Notes under the pieces: generated by a model
The model's input: the letters and a program-made list of their open reading frames with translations, nothing else
What the model was told of the DNA's origin: nothing
Databases searched by the model: none
Part shown: piece by piece, positions 26,721-34,958 of the stretch
How positions within the stretch are numbered: position 1 is the first letter of the stretch
Layout of the letters: every line of letters begins with the position of its first letter
Position numbers and translations under genes: made by a program
Origin: Paracoccaceae bacterium
GTDB taxonomy: Bacteria > Pseudomonadota > Alphaproteobacteria > Rhodobacterales > Rhodobacteraceae
Reading direction: 5' to 3'
Assembly (NCBI GenBank): GCA_021775315.1
Contig: JAJFIC010000064.1
Span: forward strand, 62,001-126,000
Length of the DNA stretch: 64,000 nt

Positions 26721-27413
26721 ATGAAACTGTTCGTCGGTCTGGGAAATCCCGGCCCAAAATATGCATTTCACCGCCACAATATCGGCTATCTGGCCGTGGA
26801 CCGCATCGCGTCTGACCACAGCTTTGGGCCGTGGAAGAACAAGTTTCAGGGCCAGATCGCCGAAGGGCGGCTGGGCGACGAAAAAGTCTGCCTGCTAAAG
26901 CCCGAAACCTTCATGAACCTGTCGGGACAATCGGTCAGCGCCGCCATCCGGTTTTTCAAACTCGAAGTGGCCGAAGTTGTCGTTTTTCATGACGAACTGG
27001 ATCTGGCCCCGGCCAAGCTCAGGGTCAAAACTGGCGGGGGCCATGCCGGGCATAACGGTCTCAGATCGCTGCACCAACATATCGGCCCGGATTATATCCG
27101 TGTGCGTATCGGCATCGGCCATCCCGGTCATAAGGACCGCGTATCGGGCTACGTGCTGCATGATTTTGCCAAGGCCGATCAGGATTGGATCGAAGATACA
27201 CTGCGCGGTATCAGCGACGGCGCGGCCGAACTGGCCAAAGGTGACGCGGGTCGGTTCATGAACGCGGTCGCGCTTAGAACCGCGCCGCCCCGATCGTCGA
27301 AAACAGCGGCAGCCGACAAGGCGAAAACCACGCAGGCGGCACCAACAGCGACCACGCCAACACCAAAAGACACGCGAAACCCGCTGCAAAAACTTGCCGA
27401 TAAATTCCGTTGA
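26721..27413 (+). CDS. pth: Peptidyl-tRNA hydrolase
   Basis: Recycles peptidyl-tRNA released from stalled ribosomes. 230 residues; FVGLGNPGPKYAFHRHNIGY at the start carries the catalytic Asn and His, VVVFHDELDLAP near residue 90 the Asp, and GGGHAGHNGLRSL near residue 108 the substrate Asn. The last 40 residues (TAPPRSSKTAAADKAKTT onward) are a low-complexity Ala/Thr/Lys extension beyond the usual length of about 195. The rplY-pth order is common in proteobacteria. Its stop overlaps the next start. Confidence 0.97.
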   Translation: MKLFVGLGNPGPKYAFHRHNIGYLAVDRIASDHSFGPWKNKFQGQIAEGRLGDEKVCLLKPETFMNLSGQSVSAAIRFFKLEVAEVVVFHDELDLAPAKLRVKTGGGHAGHNGLRSLHQHIGPDYIRVRIGIGHPGHKDRVSGYVLHDFAKADQDWIEDTLRGISDGAAELAKGDAGRFMNAVALRTAPPRSSKTAAADKAKTTQAAPTATTPTPKDTRNPLQKLADKFR

Positions 27414-28489
27414 GCATTCGACAAGCCTTTGAAGTTCAGGCCGAGGCCTGCGCCACACTCGGCTCACCCTTTACCGCGCGGGTTCTGCGTCTGCTCAACG
27501 ATCTGCTGACCCGGCAAACTGCGGTCGGGCGGCGGGTGCTGGATTGGTCAGGCGATCCCTCGGTCGGGGCTGATTCCGTTCCGTTGCGTCTGGCGGGTGG
27601 GCTGCACGCACTGGCGTTAAGTGGCCAGAATACCGCCTTGGCTGCTCTTTACCCACCATCGGCCTCGTCAGACAGGACGCCGGACACAGCCCTAAAACAG
27701 GCGCTTACCGCTGCATTGACGGAAAACGAGGCGCTGTTGCTTGACTGGCTCAACAACGCGCCGCAAACCAATGAAAGCGGGCGCGCGGCGGCACTGATCC
27801 CGGCGGCCCATATGCTAAATTCGCAATTCAATCTGCCGATCGCGCTTTTGGAACTTGGTGCCAGCGCCGGTCTGAACCTGCGCTGGGACCACGTGTCGCT
27901 GGACCTTGGCAGCCGCAGGCTTGGGCCGAAAGACGCAGGCCTGACCCAGACTCTGACCCTGACGCCGGATTGGCAAGGTGATCTGCCGGAAACCACCACG
28001 CTTAACATCACCAGTCGCAAGGGCGTCGATCTTAACCCGCTTGACCCAACCCAATACCTTGATCGCCTGAAACTGCTGTCGTTCATATGGCCGGACCAGC
28101 CCGACAGGTTGGCCCGTATGCGCGCTGCACTTGATCTGGCAACGACTTTCCCGGTCAAAATCACCCGATCCGACGCGATTGATTGGCTGGCAGAGGAATT
28201 ACAAAACCCGCGCGAAGGCGTACTGACCATCATTTACCATACAATCGCATGGCAATATTTCCCTCAAGAACGTCAAATCGCAGGCAAAGCCCTGATCGAA
28301 CAACACGGCGCCAAAGCCACCACCACGTCGCCATTGGCATGGCTGTCGATGGAAAACGATGGCATCGGCCCCGGCGCTTTGCTGCAATTGCGCCTGTGGC
28401 CCGGAGACGTGTTAGTTCCGCTTGGCCGGGCCGATTTCCACGGCCGTTGGGTCACTTGGGACGTCGGGTCAACCTTGCCCACCGCTTGA
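27410..28489 (+). CDS. DUF2332 family protein
   Basis: 359-residue protein of unknown activity. I recognise DUF2332 from the N-terminal layout (QAEACATLGSPFTARVLRLLNDL), LLELGASAGLNLRWDHVSLDLG near residue 145 and VLTIIYHTIAWQYFP near residue 275. ELGASAGLNL resembles a SAM-binding loop, so a methyltransferase-like fold is plausible but unproven. The start is a TTG that overlaps the pth stop (TTGA), implying coupling; there is no better start nearby. Confidence 0.82.
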   Translation: MSIRQAFEVQAEACATLGSPFTARVLRLLNDLLTRQTAVGRRVLDWSGDPSVGADSVPLRLAGGLHALALSGQNTALAALYPPSASSDRTPDTALKQALTAALTENEALLLDWLNNAPQTNESGRAAALIPAAHMLNSQFNLPIALLELGASAGLNLRWDHVSLDLGSRRLGPKDAGLTQTLTLTPDWQGDLPETTTLNITSRKGVDLNPLDPTQYLDRLKLLSFIWPDQPDRLARMRAALDLATTFPVKITRSDAIDWLAEELQNPREGVLTIIYHTIAWQYFPQERQIAGKALIEQHGAKATTTSPLAWLSMENDGIGPGALLQLRLWPGDVLVPLGRADFHGRWVTWDVGSTLPTA

Positions 28490-28543
28490 CCCGAACACCG
28501 CTGCGCGGTTAGCGTTCTGCAAATCTTAAGGGTGGGGAAAATC

Positions 28544-29770
28544 ATGTCCAAAATCCTGAAATGGGGGCTGCGCGTGCTGGCTATTGTTATTCTGATCGCG
28601 GTCGTTTTACTTGCGTTCAACTGGTCGAAATTACAGCGCCTGATGCGGGTCAATTCGCTGTTCACAGCGGAAAAGATCGTCGGCAATTTTTCCGACATGC
28701 GGGGGATGTTTTTCAACACCGAAATGCCGGTGAAATCCGCCAATCCAACGCCTCTGCCAAACAATCCACGCGCCATGCCCGCAAGCTTCACCTTTCGCGA
28801 CGACACGCAAAGTTTTGCCGATTGGCAAACCGCCCGCAGCCAAACCGCGATGGTGGTGCTGAAAGACGGCCAGATCGCCTATGAGGCGTATTTCAAAGGC
28901 ACCGACGAAACCCACCGGCGCATATCATGGTCGATGGCCAAAAGCTTTCTATCCGCCGCCTTTGGCGTCGCCGTCGCTGATGGCCTGATCCCGTCACTAG
29001 ACGCGCCTGTCACCGATTATGTGCCCACGCTCACGGGCAGTGCCTATGATGGCGCGACCATCCGAAACGTGCTGAACATGGCCAGCGGTGTGAAATTCAA
29101 CGAGGATTACCTCGACTTCAATTCAGACATCAACAAAATGGGTCGCGTGCTGGCGCTTGGCAAATCAATGGATGGCTTTGCTGAGGGCCTGTCGGAAAAA
29201 GCCCGCCCACCGGGCAGCCGCCGGCAATATGTCTCGATCGACACCCATGTTCTGGGCATGGTGCTGCGCGCCGCAACCGGAAAACCCGTGCCGGAATACC
29301 TGGCGCAAACCATACTTAAGCCGCTGGGGTTAGAGGCGGACGCCTATTACCTGACTGATGGATATGGCACCGCTTTCGTGCTGGGTGGATTGAACATGCG
29401 CACCCGTGATTATGCCCGCTTCGGCCTTTTGATGGCGCAAAACGGCCAGCTTGACGGCAAACAAATCGTCCCGGCCGACTGGGTCGCGCAATCAACCGCG
29501 AATTCAGCACCCGAGCCTAGCGAAATGGACGAAGGCACTGACAATGGCACACTTGGTTACGGCTTTCAGTGGTGGCTGCCACCAAACGCCACTGCGGGCG
29601 AGTTTTTCGCCATTGGCGTTTACGGCCAGTATATCTATGTCAACCAGCCGAAAAATGTCGTGATTGCCATAAACGGCGCTGATCGGAATTTCCGCGATGA
29701 TGATGGCCGGATCACCGTTACCAACATCGCCATGTTCCGGGAAATCGTGAAATCGCTGGAAACCCAATAG
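28544..29770 (+). CDS. Membrane-anchored SxxK serine hydrolase (class C beta-lactamase family)
   Basis: 408 residues from the ATG at 28544 (ribosome binding site gggtgggg). One N-terminal membrane span (about residues 8-26) places the catalytic domain in the periplasm. SMAK at residues 130-133 gives the nucleophile Ser and general-base Lys, and RRQYVSIDTHVLGMVL matches the Tyr motif of NylB/EstB-type enzymes. GYGFQWWLPP and FFAIGVYGQYIYVN near the C-terminus fit the last motif region. It could be a 6-aminohexanoate-dimer hydrolase relative, esterase or peptidase; true beta-lactamase activity is unlikely. Confidence 0.85.
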   Translation: MSKILKWGLRVLAIVILIAVVLLAFNWSKLQRLMRVNSLFTAEKIVGNFSDMRGMFFNTEMPVKSANPTPLPNNPRAMPASFTFRDDTQSFADWQTARSQTAMVVLKDGQIAYEAYFKGTDETHRRISWSMAKSFLSAAFGVAVADGLIPSLDAPVTDYVPTLTGSAYDGATIRNVLNMASGVKFNEDYLDFNSDINKMGRVLALGKSMDGFAEGLSEKARPPGSRRQYVSIDTHVLGMVLRAATGKPVPEYLAQTILKPLGLEADAYYLTDGYGTAFVLGGLNMRTRDYARFGLLMAQNGQLDGKQIVPADWVAQSTANSAPEPSEMDEGTDNGTLGYGFQWWLPPNATAGEFFAIGVYGQYIYVNQPKNVVIAINGADRNFRDDDGRITVTNIAMFREIVKSLETQ

Positions 29771-29787
29771 GCCCCTACCCCACTCTA

Positions 29788-29819
29788 TCATCGTTGCAAA
29801 AATACTCCGGGGGTGAGGT
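29788..29819 (+). repeat. Intergenic AAATACTC element, copy E
   Basis: TCGTTGCAAAAATACTCCGG then GGGTGAGG, just after the serine hydrolase stop. Confidence 0.5.
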
Positions 29820-29821
29820 GC

Positions 29822-29862
29822 AATTGACCAATGGTCAATTCGCCGAGGGGGCAGCGCCCCCT
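29822..29862. terminator. Double hairpin between convergent genes
   Basis: Two perfect inverted repeats in tandem: AATTGACCA/TGGTCAATT with a 1-base centre (29822-29840) and AGGGGGC/GCCCCCT with a 3-base loop (29846-29862). Located between a plus-strand and a minus-strand stop codon, so likely a two-way terminator. Confidence 0.65.
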
Positions 29863-29891
29863 ACCTTCACCTCAAACCCGGAAATTCCACA

Positions 29892-30197
29892 TCAATCCTT
29901 GCGAAAGAATTTTTTCTCGCGTGGCTTGCCATCCCAACCGGGCTTGCCCTTGGGCTTGTCGTCAAACCGTTTGCTGCCGCCATCGCGGTCACCTTGGTAA
30001 GGTCGGCTACCGCCGCGATCCCCACCGCCTTCACGGCTTTCCCACTTTTTCAGCAGAACCGTGTTAAAGCTGTCGCGGCCAATCTGACCCTCGTGACACC
30101 AGATCGTAGAAACCGTGTCACCATCAATCGTTTCGACCGCCATGCGCATCGACCCGGCGGTCAATGCAACAATATCACCAATTTTGAAATTAGACAT
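29892..30197 (-). CDS. YodC-like (DUF2158) protein with Arg/Gly-rich tail
   Basis: 101 residues from the ATG at 30197. The first 55 residues (MSNFKIGDIVALTAGSMRMAVE, then WCHEGQIGRDSFNTVLLKKW) match the YodC/DUF2158 domain, a small SH3-like barrel. The rest is a disordered, charged tail (REGGGDRGGSRPYQGDRDGG, then many Lys/Arg/Asp/Gly), like RNA-binding tails of DEAD-box helicases. Function unknown; nucleic-acid binding is an inference. The frame runs to 30383, but sequence upstream of 30197 is not protein-like. Confidence 0.75.
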   Translation of the reverse strand: MSNFKIGDIVALTAGSMRMAVETIDGDTVSTIWCHEGQIGRDSFNTVLLKKWESREGGGDRGGSRPYQGDRDGGSKRFDDKPKGKPGWDGKPREKKFFRKD

Positions 30198-30354
30198 AAC
30201 GTAACGTACCTTGTTTGGTTGTTTGCAAGAGGTCGGCATATACCCAGCAACCCCCGACAAGAAAAGCCCTAATTGCGGGCCACGCATGCCTGAACGGTCA
30301 ACAATAGGCCTCCGACGCGCCAAATTCACCGGAAATACGATTGCACTACGGTGG

Positions 30355-30831
30355 TTATTTTTCTTTATCGCCGCGCGCATCACTTATGACCGACGCTTCG
30401 GCCATCAGTTCATCCACGAACGAGCTTAGCAATTGATACCGCCCCGAAACACCAGCCTTGCGGTAGATCGCGTTGCTTTGCGCTTTGACCGTGCCTTCGC
30501 TTGTGTTGCGCAGACCGGCGATCTCTTGCGTGGACATGCCTTTGACTGCGAACCAAGCCACGTCGCGTTCAGCGGGCGTCAGTCCCCAGTCAAGGAACCT
30601 TTCCTCAAGCAAATCGGCAAACGCACCTGAGGCCGCGCGCAACTGATCTTCGATCCGGCGTGTTCTGATTTGCGAGCGAAACAAAGCAACCCCGCCAAGA
30701 ACCGAGCCGAGGACCAAGCCCAAAGCCGCCCCGATTTCAAGCATCTCGCGGGCCTTCCAGCTGATCGGACGCGCCCTGAGACCGATAACGTTCACAACGA
30801 TATCAGATACAAAAAATAAGGCGCAGAGCAC
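30355..30831 (-). CDS. Membrane-anchored LuxR-type HTH protein
   Basis: About 158 residues. Two hydrophobic spans (residues 1-17 and 31-50, EIGAALGLVLGSVLGGVALF) are followed by a short coiled segment. A GerE/LuxR HTH (LTPAERDVAWFAVKGMSTQEIAGLRNTSEGTVKAQSNAIYRKAGV) covers residues 83-128. There is no receiver or autoinducer domain. The GTG at 30831 is uncertain: coding-like hydrophobic sequence (WFVGIIVIIQ) continues upstream to a TAG without an ATG. It lies downstream of two secreted-protein genes on the same strand and may be part of their unit. Confidence 0.75.
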   Translation of the reverse strand: MLCALFFVSDIVVNVIGLRARPISWKAREMLEIGAALGLVLGSVLGGVALFRSQIRTRRIEDQLRAASGAFADLLEERFLDWGLTPAERDVAWFAVKGMSTQEIAGLRNTSEGTVKAQSNAIYRKAGVSGRYQLLSSFVDELMAEASVISDARGDKEK

Positions 30832-30911
30832 CTGAATAATAACAATTATTCCAACGAACCAACGGATGTCAGGCTACCCCCATCGGCAAGTCTCGGAAAA
30901 CCATTTGGCCA

Positions 30912-31460
30912 TCACGTAAAGAAAATATCATCGCCCAGCCCACCTGTCAGATAATTGAAACCCGGTGTCAGCATCGCCTGATCGCCACCGCCACCACCGC
31001 CTGTGCCACCGCCACCCCCAGTGCCACTGTCACCACCACCCGAGCCACTGTCACCGCCGCCCGAACCACTGTCACCGTCACCGCCTGTATCACCGCCTGT
31101 GTCACCACCGCTTGATCCGGCGTCACCTCCAGCAGACCCGTCATCGCCTTCAGAATCCTCGCCGTTGGATGACCCAAGATCCAGCAAACTGGGAACCGCA
31201 GCCGTTGAATCGTCGTCGTTCTTTTCCCAGTAATCGCGCAGCACTTCGCCGGATCTGGTGTTGAAAATAATTTCACGCTGGGTTGATTTGGTTGACGCGG
31301 TGATTCTGGTGCGACCCAACCAGGTGTGTGTGACCACGAAATCCGAGAACCCCTGCTTGGTCAGTTGCTGGATGAACTGCTCTTGCACGGTCTGACCATA
31401 TGCGGGCGCAACCCCACATGCGGCCACCACGCAAATTGCCAGCATTGTTCCACGTTTCAT
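30912..31460 (-). CDS. Secreted Gly/Ser/Asp-rich protein 1
   Basis: 182 residues: Sec signal peptide (cut after AYG), a folded N-terminal part (QEQFIQQLTKQGFSDFVVTHTWLGRTRITASTKSTQREIIFNTRSGEVLRDYWEK), and an acidic then Gly/Ser/Asp/Thr repeat linker (about 90-160). It ends in FNYLTGGLGDDIFFT. The N-terminal part resembles PepSY-like small domains (REIIFNTRSGEVLRDYW) but I am not certain. The tail contains a GGLGDDIFF string like one RTX nonapeptide. Ribosome binding site aagaggtg. Shares the linker type and tail with its neighbour. Confidence 0.7.
   Translation of the reverse strand: MKRGTMLAICVVAACGVAPAYGQTVQEQFIQQLTKQGFSDFVVTHTWLGRTRITASTKSTQREIIFNTRSGEVLRDYWEKNDDDSTAAVPSLLDLGSSNGEDSEGDDGSAGGDAGSSGGDTGGDTGGDGDSGSGGGDSGSGGGDSGTGGGGGTGGGGGGDQAMLTPGFNYLTGGLGDDIFFT
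30985..31130. repeat. GC-rich tandem repeat inside secreted protein 1 gene
   Basis: Degenerate 9- to 24-base units (ccaccgcc, ctgtcaccgcc) coding for Gly-Gly-Asp-Ser and Gly-Gly-Gly runs. Likely length-variable by slippage. Confidence 0.6.
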
Positions 31461-31489
31461 CGTGCACCTCTTGGGTCGAACGAAGTTTC

Positions 31490-31518
31490 GCCCGCCCGCA
31501 ACTTAAATGCGGGCGGGC
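31490..31518. terminator. Hairpin between the two secreted-protein genes
   Basis: Perfect 11-bp stem GCCCGCCCGCA / TGCGGGCGGGC with a 7-nt loop, downstream of the 31589-32119 gene and upstream of the next start. No strong T run on the minus strand, so termination may be partial. Confidence 0.6.
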
Positions 31519-31588
31519 CGATTTTGTTCAGGCACAGTGTCGCATGCCTTGTTTGATTGCATAGGCGTTATCAGCTTCGCCCGGTTCA

Positions 31589-32119
31589 TTAACCGAAATG
31601 AAGGTCCTGCTTCAAGCCGCCGGTTACATAATCAAAATCTGCGCCGTCCAGATAGGCCGTATCACCGCCTGAGCCGCCGCCTGAGCCACCGCCTGAGCCA
31701 CCGCCAGAACCGCCGCCGGAACCGCTGTCCCCACCACCTGAGCCGCTATCGCCGCCCGAGCCACTGTCGCCATCGCCGTCACCGCCTGAGCCGCTGTCGC
31801 TGTCACCGCCAGAGCCATTGTCGCCGTCGCCACCAGACCCGTCGTCACCGTCATCGCCCGAACCGGAATCGTCAGAATCATCGGAATCTGTTTCGTCTTC
31901 TTCGTCGGCCGTTTTCGCTTCGCCTTCTGCCTGACTTACATGCCATACTGCATCGTCCTCATTTGCGCGCTGCACACCCAGAATTACTGGCGATGCCGCT
32001 GCCAAAAGGTCTTCATTACGGGCGTCCGTCGCATCCGTGCCAAATTCCGAAACCGCCGCTTGCGAGGCGCCGCCGATCAAAATCGCTGCCATCGCAACGC
32101 TTGCTGTTGTGGTTTTCAT
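31589..32119 (-). CDS. Secreted Gly/Ser/Asp-rich protein 2
   Basis: 176 residues from the ATG at 32119 (ribosome binding site aggag). Sec signal peptide MKTTTASVAMAAILIGGASQA; a short N-terminal region (EFGTDATDARNEDLLAAASP, VILGVQRANEDDAVW); an acidic stretch (EDETDSDDSDD); then about 75 residues of Gly/Ser/Asp repeats ending in GGGSGGGSGGG units. It ends FDYVTGGLKQDLHFG. The last 14 residues align with the tail of the neighbouring secreted protein, although the N-terminal parts differ. Function unknown. Confidence 0.7.
   Translation of the reverse strand: MKTTTASVAMAAILIGGASQAAVSEFGTDATDARNEDLLAAASPVILGVQRANEDDAVWHVSQAEGEAKTADEEDETDSDDSDDSGSGDDGDDGSGGDGDNGSGGDSDSGSGGDGDGDSGSGGDSGSGGGDSGSGGGSGGGSGGGSGGGSGGDTAYLDGADFDYVTGGLKQDLHFG
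31660..31860. repeat. GC-rich tandem repeat inside secreted protein 2 gene
   Basis: Units of 9 and 12 bases (gagccgccgcct, gagccactgtcg) encode Gly-Gly-Gly-Ser and Gly-Asp-Ser-Gly runs over about 200 bases. Not CRISPR-like: no unique spacers, and the units are in reading frame. Confidence 0.65.
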
Positions 32120-32348
32120 TTTAGTTCTCCTGGTTATCTGCAATTTTTGCTGTCCATGACCGGACCCTGACATCTCAACATCCGTCGGACTATTGCCATC
32201 CGGGTTATGCGAGGCGCAATAAACCTAGGGCCGAGGCGCATAAACTTTGGTTTAGGGACCAAAAAGGCGATCCTTGCCGTGCCGATAACAGCAAGCAAGG
32301 GCGCTGGTTCAGAAATCAGGTTAAATGCAGAAAAACAACCGCTGCTGC

Positions 32349-33578
32349 TTAGCCGCCAGTATCAATTTCAACGCCAAGTGCTTTGGCTACCGTGAAAATA
32401 TCCTTGTCACCGCGCCCGCACATATTCATCACCATCAGATGATCTGACGGAAGATCCCCGGCGATTTTGGCAACATGGCCAAGCGCGTGACAGGGTTCCA
32501 ACGCGGGAATGATGCCTTCGGATTCACAACAAATCTGAAAAGCGGCCAGCGCCTCGACATCCGTAATCGACACATATTCCGCGCGACCCGTATCGTGCAG
32601 CCAACTGTGTTCGGGGCCAATTCCCGGATAATCAAGCCCGGCAGAGATCGAAAAACCTTCCAAAATCTGCCCGTCATCATCCTGCAACAGATAGGTCCGG
32701 TTGCCATGCAGCACCCCGGGTCGCCCACCAGTAAGCGAGGCACAATGTTCCATCTTCATGTTGACGCCTTTGCCCCCGGCCTCGACCCCAATGATGCGCA
32801 CATCCTTGTCATCCAGAAATGGGAAAAACAGGCCCATCGCGTTTGAACCACCACCGATGGCCGCAATCAGACTGTCAGGCAAACGACCCTCGCGCTCCAT
32901 CATCTGTTCGCGGACTTCTTTGCCGATGATTGACTGAAAGTCGCGTACCATCGCCGGGTAAGGATGCGGACCGGCCACCGTGCCGATGCAATAAAACGTG
33001 TTGTTCACGTTGGTCACCCAATCACGCATCGCATCATTCATCGCGTCCTTGAGCGTGCCACGCCCGCTGGTCACCGACACGACCTTGGCCCCCAACAGCC
33101 GCATGCGAAATACGTTCGGCGACTGGCGGGCGACATCATGTGCGCCCATGAAAACGATACATTCCAACCCGAAGCGCGCGCAAACCGTCGCTGTGGCAAC
33201 GCCGTGCTGCCCGGCACCGGTTTCGGCAATGATCCGGGTCTTGCCCATGCGCCGCGCCAGCAATATCTGGCCCAACACATTGTTGATTTTATGCGCGCCG
33301 GTATGGTTCAACTCGTCCCGCTTGAGGTAAATCTTGGCACCGCCAAATCGTTCCGTCAGGCGTTCCGCATAATAAAGCGGGCTTGGGCGGCCGACATAAT
33401 GCTTCCACAGATCATCCATCTCGGCCCAGAATTCCGGGTCAACCTTGGCTTTTTCATATTCAGCCTCAAGGTCAAGGATCAAAGGCATCAGGGTTTCGGA
33501 AACGAACCGCCCCCCAAAATCGCCAAACCGGCCACGTTCATCCGGGCCAGCCATGAAAGAGTTGATCAAATCGGTCAT
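32349..33578 (-). CDS. trpB: Tryptophan synthase beta chain
   Basis: PLP enzyme joining indole and serine; 409 residues. [18 protein letters not shown] near residue 95 holds the PLP lysine, [22 protein letters not shown] follows, and [14 protein letters not shown] near residue 237 is the phosphate loop. Full length. trpF lies 79 bases upstream on the same strand; trpA is not in the window, so the trpFBA order may be broken here. About 230 bases separate it from the secreted-protein genes; nothing recognisable lies there. Confidence 0.98.
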   Translation of the reverse strand: MTDLINSFMAGPDERGRFGDFGGRFVSETLMPLILDLEAEYEKAKVDPEFWAEMDDLWKHYVGRPSPLYYAERLTERFGGAKIYLKRDELNHTGAHKINNVLGQILLARRMGKTRIIAETGAGQHGVATATVCARFGLECIVFMGAHDVARQSPNVFRMRLLGAKVVSVTSGRGTLKDAMNDAMRDWVTNVNNTFYCIGTVAGPHPYPAMVRDFQSIIGKEVREQMMEREGRLPDSLIAAIGGGSNAMGLFFPFLDDKDVRIIGVEAGGKGVNMKMEHCASLTGGRPGVLHGNRTYLLQDDDGQILEGFSISAGLDYPGIGPEHSWLHDTGRAEYVSITDVEALAAFQICCESEGIIPALEPCHALGHVAKIAGDLPSDHLMVMNMCGRGDKDIFTVAKALGVEIDTGG

Positions 33579-33657
33579 CGCGCGCTTCCTTTAATGTGTC
33601 TTGCAAGCGTTTAAGGCCTTTGTTCAGGACCGTAAAGCCATGTGTTCAAACCAAGTA

Positions 33658-34290
33658 TCAGACACCGGCGGCCCGCAAAAAGGCGGCAATGCGTGCGCTG
33701 TCCTTAACCCCCGGCGCGCTTTCCACGCCTGAAGACACGTCAATCTGTCTGGCACCCGTCAGATGCACCGCCTCGGCCACATTGTCCGGCGTCAAACCGC
33801 CCGCCAGCATCCACGGCACGGCCCATCGCCGACCGGCAATCAGCCGCCAGTCAAACGCCAGACCATTGCCACCCGGCAAATCGGCATGTTTCGGTGGCTT
33901 GGCGTCACATAATATCTGATCGGCCACGCGCGCATAGACATCCAGCGCCGGCAAATCGCCCTCATCTGCGACACCGACCGCTTTCATGACCGGCAGGCCA
34001 TAGGTTGTGCGCACCTGCGCAACCCGATCCGGAGTTTCGCCACCATGCAACTGCAACATATCAACCGGCAGGTTTTCGGTGATCTGGCCCAGCAATTCGT
34101 CACTGGCATCCACGGTCAGCGCGACCTTGCAGATGCCATCGGGCACAGCCAACATCAGGTCGCGAGCTTGCGCAACCGAAACATTTCGTGGGGATTTTGG
34201 GAAAAACACAAACCCGACATAGCGCGCGCCACCTTTGGCCGCTGCCGTTACATGCTGAACCTCGGACAGGCCGCAAATCTTTACCTGCAT
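33658..34290 (-). CDS. trpF: Phosphoribosylanthranilate isomerase
   Basis: TIM-barrel isomerase of tryptophan synthesis, 210 residues. [10 protein letters not shown] carries the catalytic Cys, [12 protein letters not shown] follows, [12 protein letters not shown] is near residue 77, and the phosphate-binding end [11 protein letters not shown] is near residue 162 with [15 protein letters not shown]. It is followed by trpB and preceded by a lapA-like gene 12 bases away, so the three may form one unit. Confidence 0.97.
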   Translation of the reverse strand: MQVKICGLSEVQHVTAAAKGGARYVGFVFFPKSPRNVSVAQARDLMLAVPDGICKVALTVDASDELLGQITENLPVDMLQLHGGETPDRVAQVRTTYGLPVMKAVGVADEGDLPALDVYARVADQILCDAKPPKHADLPGGNGLAFDWRLIAGRRWAVPWMLAGGLTPDNVAEAVHLTGARQIDVSSGVESAPGVKDSARIAAFLRAAGV

Positions 34291-34302
34291 GCCCGGCGCA
34301 CC

Positions 34303-34644
34303 TTATTCAAGCAGGGCCAGAACGTCATCTTTGCCCTCGCCGGTTTTTTCACGCAGGCCCTGAACTTCGCGTTCCAGCCGGTTCAACTCGCGCTTGCGCT
34401 TGGCGGCATCAGCGCGCTGTTTGAATTCGCGGATATATTCCCAGACGAACCCGATCAAAAGGCCAGCCAGAATCGAGCCAAGGATCACCAAAAACAACGG
34501 CAGAGAATAGGCGTTGGAAAAAGGCAGGAAACCGGCCAATTCGTCAGGCACAATATTCAGATTTACCGGGCCACGATTTGCCAGCGCAACAACGATCAAC
34601 ACAAGCCCGACAAAGGCCCAAAACACATAACGGATATAACGCAT
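34303..34644 (-). CDS. LapA domain (DUF1049) membrane protein
   Basis: 113 residues. Two membrane spans (about 5-23 and 48-69, LFLVILGSILAGLLIGFVWEYIREF) flank a short loop containing NRGPVNLNIVP, the usual LapA-domain layout. A basic coiled coil follows (FKQRADAAKRKRELNRLEREVQGLRE). LapA relatives (LapAB) help couple LPS synthesis in gamma-proteobacteria; the role here is unproven. The ihfB gene lies 32 bases upstream, a common alphaproteobacterial pairing. Confidence 0.83.
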   Translation of the reverse strand: MRYIRYVFWAFVGLVLIVVALANRGPVNLNIVPDELAGFLPFSNAYSLPLFLVILGSILAGLLIGFVWEYIREFKQRADAAKRKRELNRLEREVQGLREKTGEGKDDVLALLE

Positions 34645-34676
34645 TGCAATTACGACCCTAGTCTGAGTTCAGAGGG

Positions 34677-34958
34677 TCAGCCGCCGTTCAGACGGTCCCT
34701 CAGCAATTTGCCAGTCTTGAAAAACGGTACGTGCTTTTCTTCAACTGAAACGGTTTCCCCCGTACGCGGGTTCCGCCCTGTTCTCGCATCCCGCTTCTTC
34801 ACTGAAAACGCGCCAAAGCCGCGCAGTTCAACCCGATTGCCGTCAGCCATCGCCTGAATGATTTCATCAAAGACCGTTGAAACGATACGTTCCACGTCGC
34901 GTTGATATAAATGCGGGTTCTCATCGGCGATTTTTTCGACCAGTTCCGAACGGATCAT
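34677..34958 (-). CDS. ihfB: Integration host factor beta subunit
   Basis: DNA-bending protein, 93 residues from the ATG at 34958, which has a long G-rich ribosome binding site. [26 protein letters not shown], then [28 protein letters not shown], carries the conserved Pro that intercalates in the DNA minor groove. The open frame continues to 35189 but that part is not conserved. Located between rpsA and the lapA-like gene, as in many proteobacteria. Confidence 0.95.
   Translation of the reverse strand: MIRSELVEKIADENPHLYQRDVERIVSTVFDEIIQAMADGNRVELRGFGAFSVKKRDARTGRNPRTGETVSVEEKHVPFFKTGKLLRDRLNGG

Noticed and set aside
30912-31460. Assignment of the secreted protein as an RTX toxin
   Set aside because: Only one GGxGxDxFF-like string, a Sec signal peptide, and no adjacent type I secretion genes.
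31640-31860. CRISPR array
   Set aside because: Repeats are short, contiguous, in frame and without unique spacers; they code for Gly/Ser/Asp.
32174-32348. trp attenuator or RNA element near trpB
   Set aside because: The region lies downstream of trpB, and I see no Trp-rich leader or T-box.
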